From positions 3,357,501 to 3,421,500 of the forward strand of contig CM067535.1 in the NCBI GenBank assembly GCA_034509925.1: 64,000 nucleotides of DNA, in the 5' to 3' direction. This stretch comes from Hirudinaria manillensis (lineage: Eukaryota > Annelida > Clitellata > Hirudinida > Hirudinidae). The position numbers and the translations under genes were made by a program. Within the stretch, counting starts at the first letter, position 1. Each line of letters starts with the position of its first letter. Positions 11,296 through 21,347 of the stretch are shown here, piece after piece. A model generated the notes under the pieces. The model saw only the letters and a program-made list of their open reading frames with translations, made no database searches and was not told where the DNA came from.

Positions 11296-12751
11296 ATGAT
11301 CTTCTCTTTCTCTTCCCTGCTTATTATGCACTCAACGGCACTGCTCATAGTACCCTCTCTGGGATATCAGCCCACAGTAGCAGAAAATGAAGACTGCTTG
11401 GCCAAATGTCTTGAACTTGGTTGCGCCCATTTCGGCTTCGATCTGGAAGGCAAATGCCAGATCTTCAACGATGTGCTGGTTTCAGTCAAAGAATATCTCA
11501 CCAAGAATCGGCAACCAGGTTAATTGCTTTACCTAAGTTTGTCCCCAAAACATACATTTAAAAGAAAAACCTAAAAATGCCAAAAAGCCTAAAAAATAAA
11601 TAAATCAGATGCTAAACAGTTGGAAATAACATAAAAATAACTGATTGCATTCAAATACAAAGCTGCCGTTATTGATGTCGTCTCGGTGGACAAAGATTCT
11701 GAAATCCACGGATTGATTGGCATGACAGAATCGGAAATAATTCCAAAAAATGGATTATTGACTGGAAAATTGTCCTCCGATCTCAAGCGCTTGGAACACT
11801 TCGATCTGTTCACTCCCGATGCAAGAGGTACAAAGGAGTTTAAAGAAATGATCGAGGTGTGGCTGTGCTGAATTCCACCTTTTTTTAAACAGAGTTATTG
11901 TTCGAAAGTTAATAATTTAAGCGTGCTTTATTTGCATCTAGGTTGCATTACAATTCGAAATTACATAGTTAAACCAAAATTACAGTCACCTTGAACATCA
12001 GCGAGAAAAAGCTGTCAAAATTAATTTCCTAATCGCAGGGTCTAGAAAAGGGAACAATCATTGTGGCTGCTAATTCGAACGATATGCAGCCTTATATAAA
12101 GAAGGAACATAGTTTTTTCAAGTCCATCGGCTTGGATTTTGGAAAAGTGGATAGAAAAAGAAAAATTGCTTTCATACTCCAGAAGGGATTTCCGCTTAAA
12201 ACAATTTTGTTGACCAAAGATCCAGGCAATGGAACGTTAGAATTGAAATTCAAAATCTATCGTAAGATTTTTTTGGTGTTTTTATTTGGCTTTATTTGTT
12301 TTTAAATCGAAACATTTAAAGATTTACATACGCTTGCATACGTACACTTCTTGATTAAATAATTAATAACTAATAATATTATTATTATTGATATTAATTG
12401 TTATTATTTAGATTATTAATTAAAAATTAATATTAATATAAATATTATTATAAATGTCACCAAATCTTTTGAGATTGACTATCGCTCGTTTGCATTTTTT
12501 AATATTATAAAATAATTACGAAGAATGATTTTAGATTGGAATAATTTGAAAATAACCTAATTATATAAAATAGTCTAATTCTAATTTTACACTCCAATTA
12601 AATTAAATAGCAAATAATCATTCAATAATATATTTCTTTATAAATTTAATTAAATCATCATCATTACCTAATTTGCATTTCTCGTTAAATAGGTCCGTTC
12701 GATAAGTCAGAAGCCAAGAAATTCGTCTTTGTGGAAGAAGTGACATCATGA
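11296..12751 (+). CDS. Secreted PAN/apple + ILEI-domain protein, paralogue 4 (4 exons)
   Basis: Exons 11296-11518, 11663-11856, 12039-12261, 12693-12751; 699 nt, 232 aa. Exon 1 encodes a hydrophobic signal peptide and a half-PAN/apple-like motif with Cys spacing CLAKCLELGCAHFGF and GKC. Exon 2 (VIDVVSVDKDSEIHGLIG, then RLEHFDLFTP) and exon 3 (KGTIIVAANSND, SIGLDFGKVDRKRKIAFI, QKGFP) together form an ILEI/PANDER domain, the FAM3-type fold in which a GTIV strand, a polar helix and an F-Q-K-G segment recur. FAM3 proteins are secreted cytokine-like factors, and the same domain occurs in POMGNT1 and CEMIP. Intron phases 1-0-1 are shared with the minus-strand cluster further right. It is the only plus-strand, TE-free member and the most divergent one, so it may lie near the root of the local family. 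The ligand or activity is unknown. Confidence 0.82.
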
Positions 12752-13483
12752 AATTTTGTTCCGATGCTTTTGAAATTGTTCGAAAATTGAATGAAAATGG
12801 ACAACAATTCGATGCTCTTGAAGTATAATGACGTATCTGAATATCATGAGAACCTTGTTTTTGGATGTCTTTGGCATTCCCTAAGGTGTTTTAAGGGGTG
12901 TGTATATTTCATTGAAATGTTCCTTGGAAGTATTGGGTTTGCTGAGACAAGTTAGATTTATCTGACGATCAATTATCCAGCGGAGCATGTAGGGTGCTTT
13001 GGGGGTTTAGAACTTCCCCAAACAAGTTATTGAATAGTGGGTCAAAAACGTTGAGATGATATACAAAATGCATCGTACGGTGTGACCAGTTAAAAAGAAA
13101 TTGATACTCTGTGCGAGCGCCGACAAGAATCCTCAGAGAGGTTTCGGCCCATTATACCTCTGACGTTCTCCGGGGCCGGGCCACACCCGCTGATCAGGCG
13201 GATGTTCTTGTCGGTCGAATCTTTTGCACACCTGCCTTCCCCCTCTTTCTCTCCTCGTCCCACAATACGACGCGCATACGAGACCATCGCCATACCACGA
13301 AACCCTCGCTCACTACAACTCTCGCGCCCGAAACCGACATCGAACTGCCAGCGGAGTGTGTGTGTGAGTGGTTTAAAGTCTTGTTCATAACGAAGATGGT
13401 CAAGACTATGTTAGTTAGGTTAAGTATTAATGATAATGATGGATAATAATAGGAAGAAATGAATGGAAAAAAAACCGTATTAG
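12752..13483. other. Gene-free stretch, probably LINE 3' UTR plus flank
   Basis: 12752-13090 shows nothing recognisable beyond the 3' flank of the ILEI gene. 13090-13440 is GC-richer than its surroundings and lies directly 3' of the minus-strand LINE ORF, so it may be that element's 3' UTR. I see no poly(A) or microsatellite tail that fixes its end. Confidence 0.35.
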
Positions 13484-15345
13484 TTAGTGAGATAATAGTT
13501 TTCCACGGTTTTTGCAGATCCATCGGAAGATGATATCCACACTTGCTGGATTGCAAAGCATGGAGTTCATTTCGTCAAGACCTGTCTTTAACAGAATTTC
13601 TCTTCTCAGATCTGATTGGGCTGGACATTCCATGAGGAAATGCCGGACGGTTTCGTCAGTCCGAGGGCAAGCCTGGCACTTTCCATCTGCATGAAGCTTC
13701 ATTTGGAACAGGTATCGATTCAGAGGACATCTTCCAAGCCGGAGTCTGGAAATGAGTACCTCCTTTGCCCTGTGGGCACATTGGAAGACGTTTCTGGTCG
13801 AAACCTGTTTTTGAATGCCGTAGTATGAACAGGCAGAAAAGGTATCCCATCTTTCCTGCCATTCCTCCTCGATCTTCTTTGCAACCAGCCTTCGTGCGTC
13901 CTTGACAGTCCCTGGGATTAGGCGGTCCGTCTGGACTCGGGCTGTTGCTGCCTTTGCGAGTAGGTCTGCCTTCTCGTTTCCGGGAATACCTACGTGTGCG
14001 GGTACCCAGACGAGTGTGACTTCCTGTCCCTCTTCACTGAGTTCTGTAATCATAGAGAGAATTCTGTGAGTTGCAGTGTCATTATATGCGTTATTACGAT
14101 TGCTTAGTAGCTGTATAGCACTAAGGGAATCGCTTAGTATAATAATGTTAGGGTCCTCCCCCTTGTAGGAGTTTTTTAAGAGCAGCAGACAGTCCTCTAT
14201 GGCTGCCAGTTCGGTGGAACATATTGTTGGATCCCTAGATCCAATAAATTGAAGAATAATTAAAATTATATTGCCGATTAATTAATTTAATAATTAATTA
14301 AATTTAGTGGCAATATAATTTGAGAATTAATTAATTGGTGCTATTCAGACTCTTTGGTTGGGAACCTTGACAAATGGATTTATCTCGGAAAGCAGAGCGA
14401 GAGTTAGAGAAACAGCAGATTTCAAGACTTAGACATTCGAGCATTTTACATCTTCCAAGCCATCTGACAACTTTCAATAAACCTGACCTTCTATAATTAG
14501 TTTGAGGACCCCGGGATATTGCAATATGCTGCTCTCAGGAGAGGCTCTGATACTGAGCTCCACCTTCTTCTTAGGAATGAAGATGCCAATACCGGCCTTG
14601 TCCCGCATCTTGGATGCGTCGGTGTAACACAGCAGACTATGTTCCCTGAGGTCCTCGATCTTCTCACGAGCGACCGGTGACCTGCGAGGGTCGTCGGCCG
14701 CTATCTCCAGAGTGGTGTCGATCAGGGGACATTTCAGTGTCCATGGAGCTCTGTTTGTTTCCGCGTCTCGTGTGATTACGATATCCTTTAGAATATCGTC
14801 GGGCACGAGCCAAGCAGCCTCGGAAGGGCTCGGTCGGTTGGCCTTCTTCAGTATCCAGTGGAGTTTGCTCGTCCGTGGTGAGATCCTGGAACTAGAAGTT
14901 AAGTTAAAGTAACAGTTAATTATTGGGTTATGAGGCGAGGCCAGCGATCTGATGGCGTGGTATGCAGTAAGCTTTTTTCGGCGGAGGCCTAGTGGAAGCT
15001 CACCACATTCCACCTGTAGAGTTGAGGAACTTGTTCCTGGCAGACTACGGCAACAGATTTTTAATGCTTGATATTGCAAGCTGTCATATATTTTTCTGTT
15101 GCTTCCAATGGCTCATATCAAAGGCCTCGCCAACATAATCCAATATAGATCTTATGGTTGCTCTGTATAACTGGAGGAGGCAGGATTTGCTGGCACCCCA
15201 GGTGGTTCCAGCAACAGCTCTCATAAGATTGAGCCTCTTTCCACATCGCTCTTTGACTGCCTTTTTGTGGGCATTCCAGTTAAGTTTCTCGTCTAGGATG
15301 ACTCCCAGAAAAGTCACCGTTGGGGAGCTCAGCTACGCAGCTTAA
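13484..15345 (-). mobile_element. I-group LINE fragment: end of RT plus RNase H, split by a solo LTR
   Basis: Minus-strand coding remains of a LINE that carries an RNase H domain, as in the I, R1 and LOA groups. 15317-15084 holds the RT thumb region (TFLGVILDEKLNWNAH). 15079-14528 continues through a linker to the RNase H start CYTDASKMRDKAGIGIF. 14220-13484 carries TELAAIEDC, LSDSLSAIQLL and LVWVPAHVGIPGNEKAD, that is, the D-E-D-H order of RNase H, then a Cys-rich C-terminus. Removing the solo LTR at 14225-14523 and one ATAT copy restores an unbroken reading frame across the RNase H domain. The 5' part (endonuclease, RT fingers and palm) is missing. A stop/frame change near 15080 shows decay. 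Confidence 0.85.
14225..14523 (+). mobile_element. Solo LTR of the SAP-ORF LTR element family
   Basis: 299 nt, beginning TGTTGGATCC and ending TTGCA, nearly identical along its length to the LTRs at 18804, 20257, 57891 and 59462. Flanked by ATAT at 14221-14224 and 14524-14527, a 4-bp target-site duplication. It interrupts the RNase H coding of the LINE. A solo LTR arises by recombination between the two LTRs of a full insertion. Confidence 0.9.
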
Positions 15346-16500
15346 ATAGCTGTCATTAGGGCCGACCTTTCAGGGGGCTATGCCCGGAGTCTTCCAATTG
15401 GTTGAGCTTGGTGAGGTTTTGATTGGATGGATTTGGCCACTGGTACAGCCGCGTGACCTTTCGACTCGGTCGTTGCCTATAAAAGCCTTCAGCTGCCTTT
15501 ATACTCGCCTCGAGTTGCGGATCGAGCCGAGAGGTGGTTTTGAGCACTGGTAGATGGATTGTCCCCGGTTCTCCGTGGGAGACTACCTGGCGTCCCTCTT
15601 TGACCATATCTACTGCGACGCCGCCTCAGCAGCCCTGGACATCTTCGCCATGGATTTTGACCTGGCGCTACTGGTTAGGCCGACCTCTCGCAGGAACGAG
15701 CAGGTAGACTTTCCGATGAGTCCCCTTGCTCCCACCTCTATGGCGAAGAACCAAACCCTGTACCCCTTCTGTCTGAGGTCCATCGTTAGGTCCAGGTATT
15801 TTTCCTCCTTCAGACTGTTGCTAAGATCCATCCTATCCTCCCAGGGCACTGTCAATTCTGCCAGGACGAGTGCATCTGCCTTCGTTGATGACAGTACAAT
15901 GTCCGGCATTTTCCCACTTTCTGCTAGCACCTGGGGATAGTGCCTCAACCCTGTGATATCTGCCGCTATCTCCCAGTCGTTGGCAATCTCGAGGAGGTGG
16001 CTCCTTTTTGACGTACATCTGTTTTTTGCGAACTGGGAGGCGCCCTCTCGTAGGAAGTATGTCGCTCTTTGTAGAACCGATTCTCTTGCGTTGGCGCTGG
16101 AGCAGTCTGTCTTGATGACTTCAGTTACGGCCAGAAGAACCTGCTTGTGACGCCACGTAAAGCGGCCATGCGCCAGGGCGTAACTGCACCCAGACAGTAC
16201 ATGACGGAGCCTCTGTCTTTCTCCACAGAGCGCTCATTCATTGTTCTGTGCCATCCTCCATCGTTGTAGGTTGTCGCGCGAGGGCAGCAAGTCGTAGACC
16301 GCGCGAACAACGAAGGCCAGCCTGAATGGGGACATGTTCCACAATTCCTGCCACGTTATCGATCTCTGGAGGACTTCTTCCCACGTGGTCCATTGCCCTT
16401 GTTGGGACTGCTGAACTGCCTTGGCTATTCGCTCGCTCTCAATTTCCTTCCTCCTTTCCTACATGTTTGTTGATAACATCTTGTGCAGCAAGTTTTCGTA
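15346..16500 (-). mobile_element. 3' fragment of a second type of RLE non-LTR retrotransposon
   Basis: Minus-strand coding, in broken frames, for the C-terminus of an RT protein. In order: WTTWEEVLQRSITWQELW, then a zinc-knuckle-like CALCGERQRLRHVLSGC followed by ALAHGRFTWRH, then MPDIVLSSTKADALVLAE and LTVPWEDR. The PD..x(n)..E-L-x-V-P layout is that of the restriction-like endonuclease at the C-terminus of R2/R4/NeSL-type elements. Sequence and spacing differ from the TAA-targeting RLE elements further right, so this is a separate lineage. Frame changes near 15610 and 15950-16310 show it is dead. The RT palm is absent. Confidence 0.75.
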
Positions 16501-16832
16501 CATCGAATTGAATAAACAAGTGACGTAAGAATAATTTAAAATTTGAACGAGATTATATAATCGCATATAAACGTAAAGATGTTTTATTAATTTTAGAAGT
16601 TCAACGCGATTAAGCAAGCGCATTATTCACATCAACCGAAACAAGGAATATCAATTGCCTGAAGACTAACCTACTGGCTCTAACTAATTTATTAATCTAA
16701 TTATAACTCATAACACCCCTAAACTATTAATTGTAGTTATTAACTGTATCCCCAAACTATTATTACATGGTTTAAAGAAATAAATCCATATGTGCATTTA
16801 TTACTTGAGAAATCACACTTTGAAATTTTGTA
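16501..16832. other. Non-coding flank; right part matches the 3' flank of the ILEI-only gene
   Basis: From about 16725 to 16832 the sequence is near-identical to 54256-54357, downstream of the intact ILEI-only gene. The match resumes at 18546 on the other side of the LINE, showing that 16833-18545 is an insertion. Nothing coding seen at 16501-16724. Confidence 0.6.
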
Positions 16833-18545
16833 CTTTTTTTTTTTTTTTATTTATTTATTCAAACTGAAGGGCCCAATAGGACCACTAACACAGTTTTCGA
16901 TTTCCAATTCGAGCAAGGACAAATTGCAATGACAGTATGAGTCAAGGTGGCGATAATGACTACAATGAGAGTTAGTTATATGTAAGATATTTGCTAAGAT
17001 CAAAGTCTCTTATAAGTGCATTGAATCTAGAAACGGTTGTAGCATTAATAAAATCAGGTGGTAATGAGTTCCAGGGTTTAACAATCCTATTGCAAAAAGA
17101 ATATTTGACGACGTCGGTAGAAAATTTGCATTGCTTTAGCTTGAGATTGTGACCCCTTGTGCCGCGATAACTTTGAAGAACCAGGAAGTGTTTCAGAGGA
17201 GAGTCTACAAAACCCTTCAGCAGTTTGAAGCAGAAGGTCAAGTCGGCCAGGAGGCGGCGCTTTTCCAAGGTGGGGAGATTGAGGAGTTTGAGTCTGTCCA
17301 TATATGAATATGATGCAACAGAAGGTATTGATTTAGTGAATTTTTTCTGAACCTTTTCAATTCTGTCAATGAGAAATATATGGTGGGGATTCCAGGCTGG
17401 TGAACTATATTCGAGGATGGGTCTGACGTAAGTGCAGAAGGCAAGCTTTAAGATTTCCTGGTCTTTGGCAGAAAAAGACTTCCTGATCATCCAAGAGATT
17501 TTGGCAGCTTTGTGAGTGATGGCTTCAATATGAGTAACAAACTTCAGGGAAAGACCTATTACGACTCCGAGATCTCTAATCATGTCCACGCTTTGAAGGG
17601 CCTGACCGTTGATGGAGTATTTTCGGAGCTCGCCTGCTTCCTTTCTGCGGCCGGCTATAGTGAGGATCTGGCATTTATCGGGTGCGAGTTGCAACTGCCA
17701 TGTATTACTCCATTGTGCGACCTTATCAAGAGCTGATTGTAACCGTGTTTGTGAAGACGTTGGGAGGCAATAGAGCTTAACATCGTCTGCAAATAGTTTG
17801 CAGACAATATTAGTATCTTTAAACAGATTTGGGAGGTCATTAATGTATAGTGAAAAGAGAGTAGGTCCAAGTACACTGCCCTGGGGGACGCCGCTGGTGA
17901 CACAGGCCGTATCTGATAGAATTCCACCGATATTAACACGTTGGCTCCTCAATGATAGGAAGTCGGTGAGCCATCCTATAATGTTGCCACTGATGCCGTA
18001 ATGAGGTAGTTTGCTTAGGAGTTTGTAGTGTGATACTGAGTCAAAAGCCTTTTTGAAGTCGAGATATGCAACATCCACTGACTGTCCTGATTGGAGTGCT
18101 TCCGACCACTGTTGCATGCATTCAAGAAGATTTGTAACAGTAGATCTGCCTCTGACAAATCCGTGCTGATCCTTGCTTATTAATTCGTGGTGCAGTAAAT
18201 GATGCATAATTGATTTGTTGATGATCCTCTCCATTACACGACAACAAGTTGATGTGATCGAAATAGGTCTGTAGTTTTCAGGGAGAACAGTGGGTCCTTT
18301 CTTATGTATAGGAGTAACCAACGCAATTTTCCATTCCGCAGGTAATCTTTGATCTTTAAGGGAAATATCAAATATGTGGGCAAGTGGCAAAGCCAGAAAT
18401 GTTGCACATCGCTTTATAAAGATGTTAGGTATTCCATCTGGACCTGAAGATAGTGAAGAGTCAAGGCTTAACAACATCAATCGCACTATATCTGGTGTGA
18501 ATCTAATTTCCCCAATTTCTGTTTGCTTTTGAAGAGAAAATTCAA
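16833..18545 (-). mobile_element. 5'-truncated CR1/L2-like LINE with a 504-codon RT ORF
   Basis: The ORF at 18486-16972 is a continuous reverse transcriptase from the fingers to the C-terminus: SGPDGIPNIFIKR, NYRPISITSTCCRVMERI, YLDFKKAFDSVSH, SGVPQGSVLGPTLFSLYIND, catalytic FADDVKLY, then LGVVIGLSLKFVTHIEAI and WNSLPPDFINA near the C-terminus. This is the CR1/L2/jockey pattern without RNase H. The endonuclease and ORF1 are missing. The 3' end is AATAAATAAATA plus an A-run, seen as T-rich sequence at 16833-16857. The empty site survives at 54357-54358 in a paralogous segment. The intact ORF and clean junctions indicate a fairly recent insertion. Confidence 0.88.
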
Positions 18546-18803
18546 AATTTAATATTTATAACGTCTGAGCAAATATTAGAACATTTACTCGGAAAACTGA
18601 ACAATTTATAGAAATTTTCCCGATAAAAGACAATACATATATGCAGAAAAATCTAAGTTTTATTTGCAGATCTAAAATTTACTTTGGCACAATTTGTTCT
18701 GGCACAGAAAATTGAGTTTTATCGAATGTGACTTTATCGAGAAATTATCCTACTTTCATCAAAATAATCAAGTTTTTAGCATTTCTTCGTGGATCATTCA
18801 TAT
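18546..18803. other. Duplicated 3' flank of the ILEI gene block
   Basis: Matches 54358-54600 with scattered substitutions. It lies between the LINE and the LTR element, and continues at 20559 after the LTR element. No coding. Confidence 0.7.
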
Positions 18804-19101
18804 TGTAATAACCCGGGGTCCTCAAACTAATTATAGAAGGTCAGGTTTATTGAAAGTTGTCAGATGGCTTGGAAGATGTACGATGCTTAATTGATTAAGT
18901 CTTGAAATCTGATGTTCTCTAACTCTCGCTCTACTTTCCGATACAAATCCATTTGTCGAGGTGCATAACCAAAGAGTCTGAATAGCAACAATTAATTAAT
19001 TCTCAAATTATATTGCCACTAAATTTAATTAATTATTAAATTAATTAATCGGCAATATAATCTTAATTATTCTTCAATTTATTGGATCTAGGGATCCAAC
19101 A
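18804..19101 (-). repeat. 3' LTR of SAP-ORF element copy 2
   Basis: 298 nt with TG...CA ends. It contains a long AT-rich inverted segment built of TTAATTAA motifs in its first third (minus-strand reading). The SAP ORF reads about 12 codons into this LTR before stopping. Confidence 0.9.
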
Positions 19102-20175
19102 CTGCCCCCTCCTTAAATCTGTTCGTCCCGAACAGACATCTATTCCCATTTTCATTTTTACTCTAGGAATAGGATCCGATCTTCCAACAATCTCATGGCT
19201 GCAAATCCCAGATCCATTTGCTTTGCCATCTTCTGGGATTTCTGTTTCCTCCCTTTTGCTTCTGTGTCCCGCAAGTTTCAGTCGCGGAACATCGCCATTT
19301 CTATGCTCAACCTCCTGCTCCACCATGTCGCCAGATCTCAGACTCTCTACAGGATCACCTGCTCCATTTTCCTTGCTAGGCACTCTCCCGAAATCCCGAG
19401 CACTCCCTTCTGTTATTTCCAATGGAGCCGAAACATCCGCTGGTAAATCCATGGGCTGTTCTGTAGACTCTACTTGTTCCACCATCAATTTCGTGTGCTT
19501 CACTGGTAACTCCTCGGGCTGCACTAAGAAGTCCAGAGGCTTTGCTGTTAAATCCATGAGCCGTTCTGAAGACTCTAATTGTTCTACTAACACCTCCGTG
19601 AGCTCTCTGGGCCCTGCTAACGTCTCGACCTGATCTGGTGACTCTATGGGCTCCAACGGCGAGTCCTCTGAGTCCGCCATCACGCACAGCGTTTCTGGAG
19701 ACACGCACGCACTGTGTTCGGATGTGTCTTCTAACGGCTCCATCCCAATGCTGCCAGAAACTGTACCTGGAACAACGGACATGATTTGTTCTTCGTTGGT
19801 AACCTTTTTGCAGAGTTCCTCTCCTTGTTTCTCGCAAGATGGAAGCACCAATTTGCTCTCCTCAAAAGAACCAACAGGACTCTTCTCAGCAGAGTTTCCA
19901 CCCGAAATCAGAGAGACATCCTGACACGGAACCGTTGTGTTTTTCAAATCACCTCTAATACTCCTAATACACTCCCTCAAATCCTCTGCTAACTCTCTCA
20001 GCAACTTACGATATTCAGACACGAATTCGTATTCCTCCGGGTCATGCCCATTCTCTGTCAGCCATGCCCCAAGTCGCTCCCGTATCTCAGCTTTCGTGCC
20101 TGTCGAATCCAGGCCACGCTCTCTCAATTCTTGTCTCAATCGAGGCACGTTCAATTCATCCAAGTACTTCGGCAT
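19063..20175 (-). CDS. SAP-domain Gag-like protein of the LTR element (370 aa)
   Basis: Residues 1-45 form a SAP motif (LNVPRLRQELRERGLDSTG, KAEIRERLGAWL), a helix-extended loop-helix that binds DNA in host proteins and also opens the Gag of some animal Ty3/gypsy elements. The rest is acidic, Glu/Val/Pro-rich and low-complexity, with degenerate repeats around EELPVKHTKLMVEQVESTE. No CCHC knuckle, protease or RT is visible. The C-terminus ends DVCSGRTDLRRGQC over the polypurine tract and continues into the LTR, as the end of a pol or env frame does in parent elements. This suggests an internal deletion joined a Gag N-terminus to a 3' end. The frame is intact here and in the copy at 58271, which argues for maintenance or a recent origin. 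Function is inferred only. Confidence 0.8.
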   Translation of the reverse strand: MPKYLDELNVPRLRQELRERGLDSTGTKAEIRERLGAWLTENGHDPEEYEFVSEYRKLLRELAEDLRECIRSIRGDLKNTTVPCQDVSLISGGNSAEKSPVGSFEESKLVLPSCEKQGEELCKKVTNEEQIMSVVPGTVSGSIGMEPLEDTSEHSACVSPETLCVMADSEDSPLEPIESPDQVETLAGPRELTEVLVEQLESSERLMDLTAKPLDFLVQPEELPVKHTKLMVEQVESTEQPMDLPADVSAPLEITEGSARDFGRVPSKENGAGDPVESLRSGDMVEQEVEHRNGDVPRLKLAGHRSKREETEIPEDGKANGSGICSHEIVGRSDPIPRVKMKMGIDVCSGRTDLRRGQCWIPRSNKLKNN

Positions 20176-20243
20176 CCTTCACTTTTCAACTAAACAAGCT
20201 TCTACCTTAGTTACATTTGGACACCATTTAACTCTAAATCCAA

Positions 20244-20256
20244 CTCCTGACACCAA
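20244..20256 (-). promoter_or_regulatory. tRNA-Leu-type primer-binding site
   Basis: Minus strand reads TTGGTGTCAGGAG directly after the 5' LTR end. Metazoan tRNA-Leu commonly ends in ...CTGACACCA, so TGGTGTCAG is its complement. This is the start point for minus-strand reverse transcription. Confidence 0.75.
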
Positions 20257-20554
20257 TGTAATAACCCGGGGTCCTCAAACTAATTGTAGAAGGTCAGGTT
20301 TATTGAAAGTTGTCAGATGGCTTGGAAGATGTACGATGCTTAATTGATTAAGTCTTGAAATCTGCTGTTCTCTAACTCTCGCTCTACTTTCCGATACAAA
20401 TCCATTTGTCGAGGTGCATAACCAAAGAGTCTGAATAGCAACAATTAATTAATTCTCAAATTATATTGCCACTAAATTTAATTAATTATTAAATTAATTA
20501 ATCGGCAATATAATTTTAATTATTCTTCAATTTATTGGATCTAGGGATCCAACA
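20257..20554 (-). repeat. 5' LTR of SAP-ORF element copy 2
   Basis: 298 nt, nearly identical to 18804-19101. It carries promoter function for the minus-strand element by position. It begins immediately before ATAT at 20555. Confidence 0.9.
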
Positions 20555-21347
20555 ATATTTTGATGAGAAGAAATGATACGAATCTGGAGGTACTCCGTGA
20601 TATGACACTGTCATGAGCAAATTAGAGTATTGGTTTATATTTTTATCCTTTATAGAATATTTATATAATTAAAGGTAATTTTCATTAAAATACCATTTAA
20701 GCATCTATAACGCCCATTCCAAGAGAGCTTATGGCAAGTTGGTTACGAAAACGGTCGTCATTACCCTTCATCATTATCTAGAGGAATCCCATCTTTGACT
20801 TACAATATTAATACTTCTTAAAGCTTTACTAAATATCCAAAATTTATGTTAGATATATATTTGTAATATATTTTTTTGTTAACTCTATTTTGATACATTA
20901 ATAAATTACTCTGTTAAAATGAAAATCTAATGTGCTAAATACAATGTAGGTCAAATCACCAATGAACCGATAAAATGTTTGCAACTACATTCAGAAAAAA
21001 TAGCACAATATTTTTTCTTGAATTGTTATTTATGTTAAACAAAACCAACCATATATACTATATTTCGTCACCAATTCCTCTGAGCCTCGAGGCCTTGTTT
21101 TTAATATGGTTTTATTTGGATAACCTTTCTGAAAGATAAAAGCCATTTTGCCTCTGAAAGTCAGTCCTTCGAAATCCAATCCCACTGATTTCAAATAAGT
21201 AAAATGTTTTCGCAGACCAACTGTAATATCGTCCGCATTTCCAGCAACAACGACATCTCGATGGGCTAGATTCTGCACATAGCAAGAAAAAAATTATAAT
21301 TACAATTTTTGACATTTACAATGTACCTACATCAAACTTTAAAATAC

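Larger units (their letters stand above)
18804..20554 (-). mobile_element. Complete non-autonomous LTR retrotransposon with a SAP-domain ORF (copy 2)
   Basis: Two direct LTRs (18804-19101 and 20257-20554, 298 nt each, only a few differences) flank about 1.15 kb. Both begin TGTAATAACC and end GGATCCAACA on the plus strand. ATAT at 18800-18803 and 20555-20558 is the target-site duplication. Read on the minus strand, the 5' LTR is followed by a primer-binding site complementary to a tRNA-Leu 3' end (20244-20256), the SAP ORF (20175-19063), then a purine-rich tract (19102-19117) directly before the 3' LTR. No protease, RT or integrase is present, so movement must depend on another element's enzymes. 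Confidence 0.9.

Noticed and set aside
13090..13440. GC-richer stretch as an RNA gene or CpG promoter
   Set aside because: No tRNA, rRNA or snRNA fold seen, and it directly follows the LINE ORF, so a 3' UTR is simpler.
19063..20175. SAP ORF as a host nuclear DNA-binding gene
   Set aside because: It is flanked by LTRs with target duplications, a primer-binding site and a polypurine tract in two copies, so it belongs to the element.
19082..20347. Plus-strand ORFs opposite the SAP gene
   Set aside because: Mirror frames of the low-complexity SAP ORF; the minus-strand frame has the SAP motif and matches the copy at 58271.
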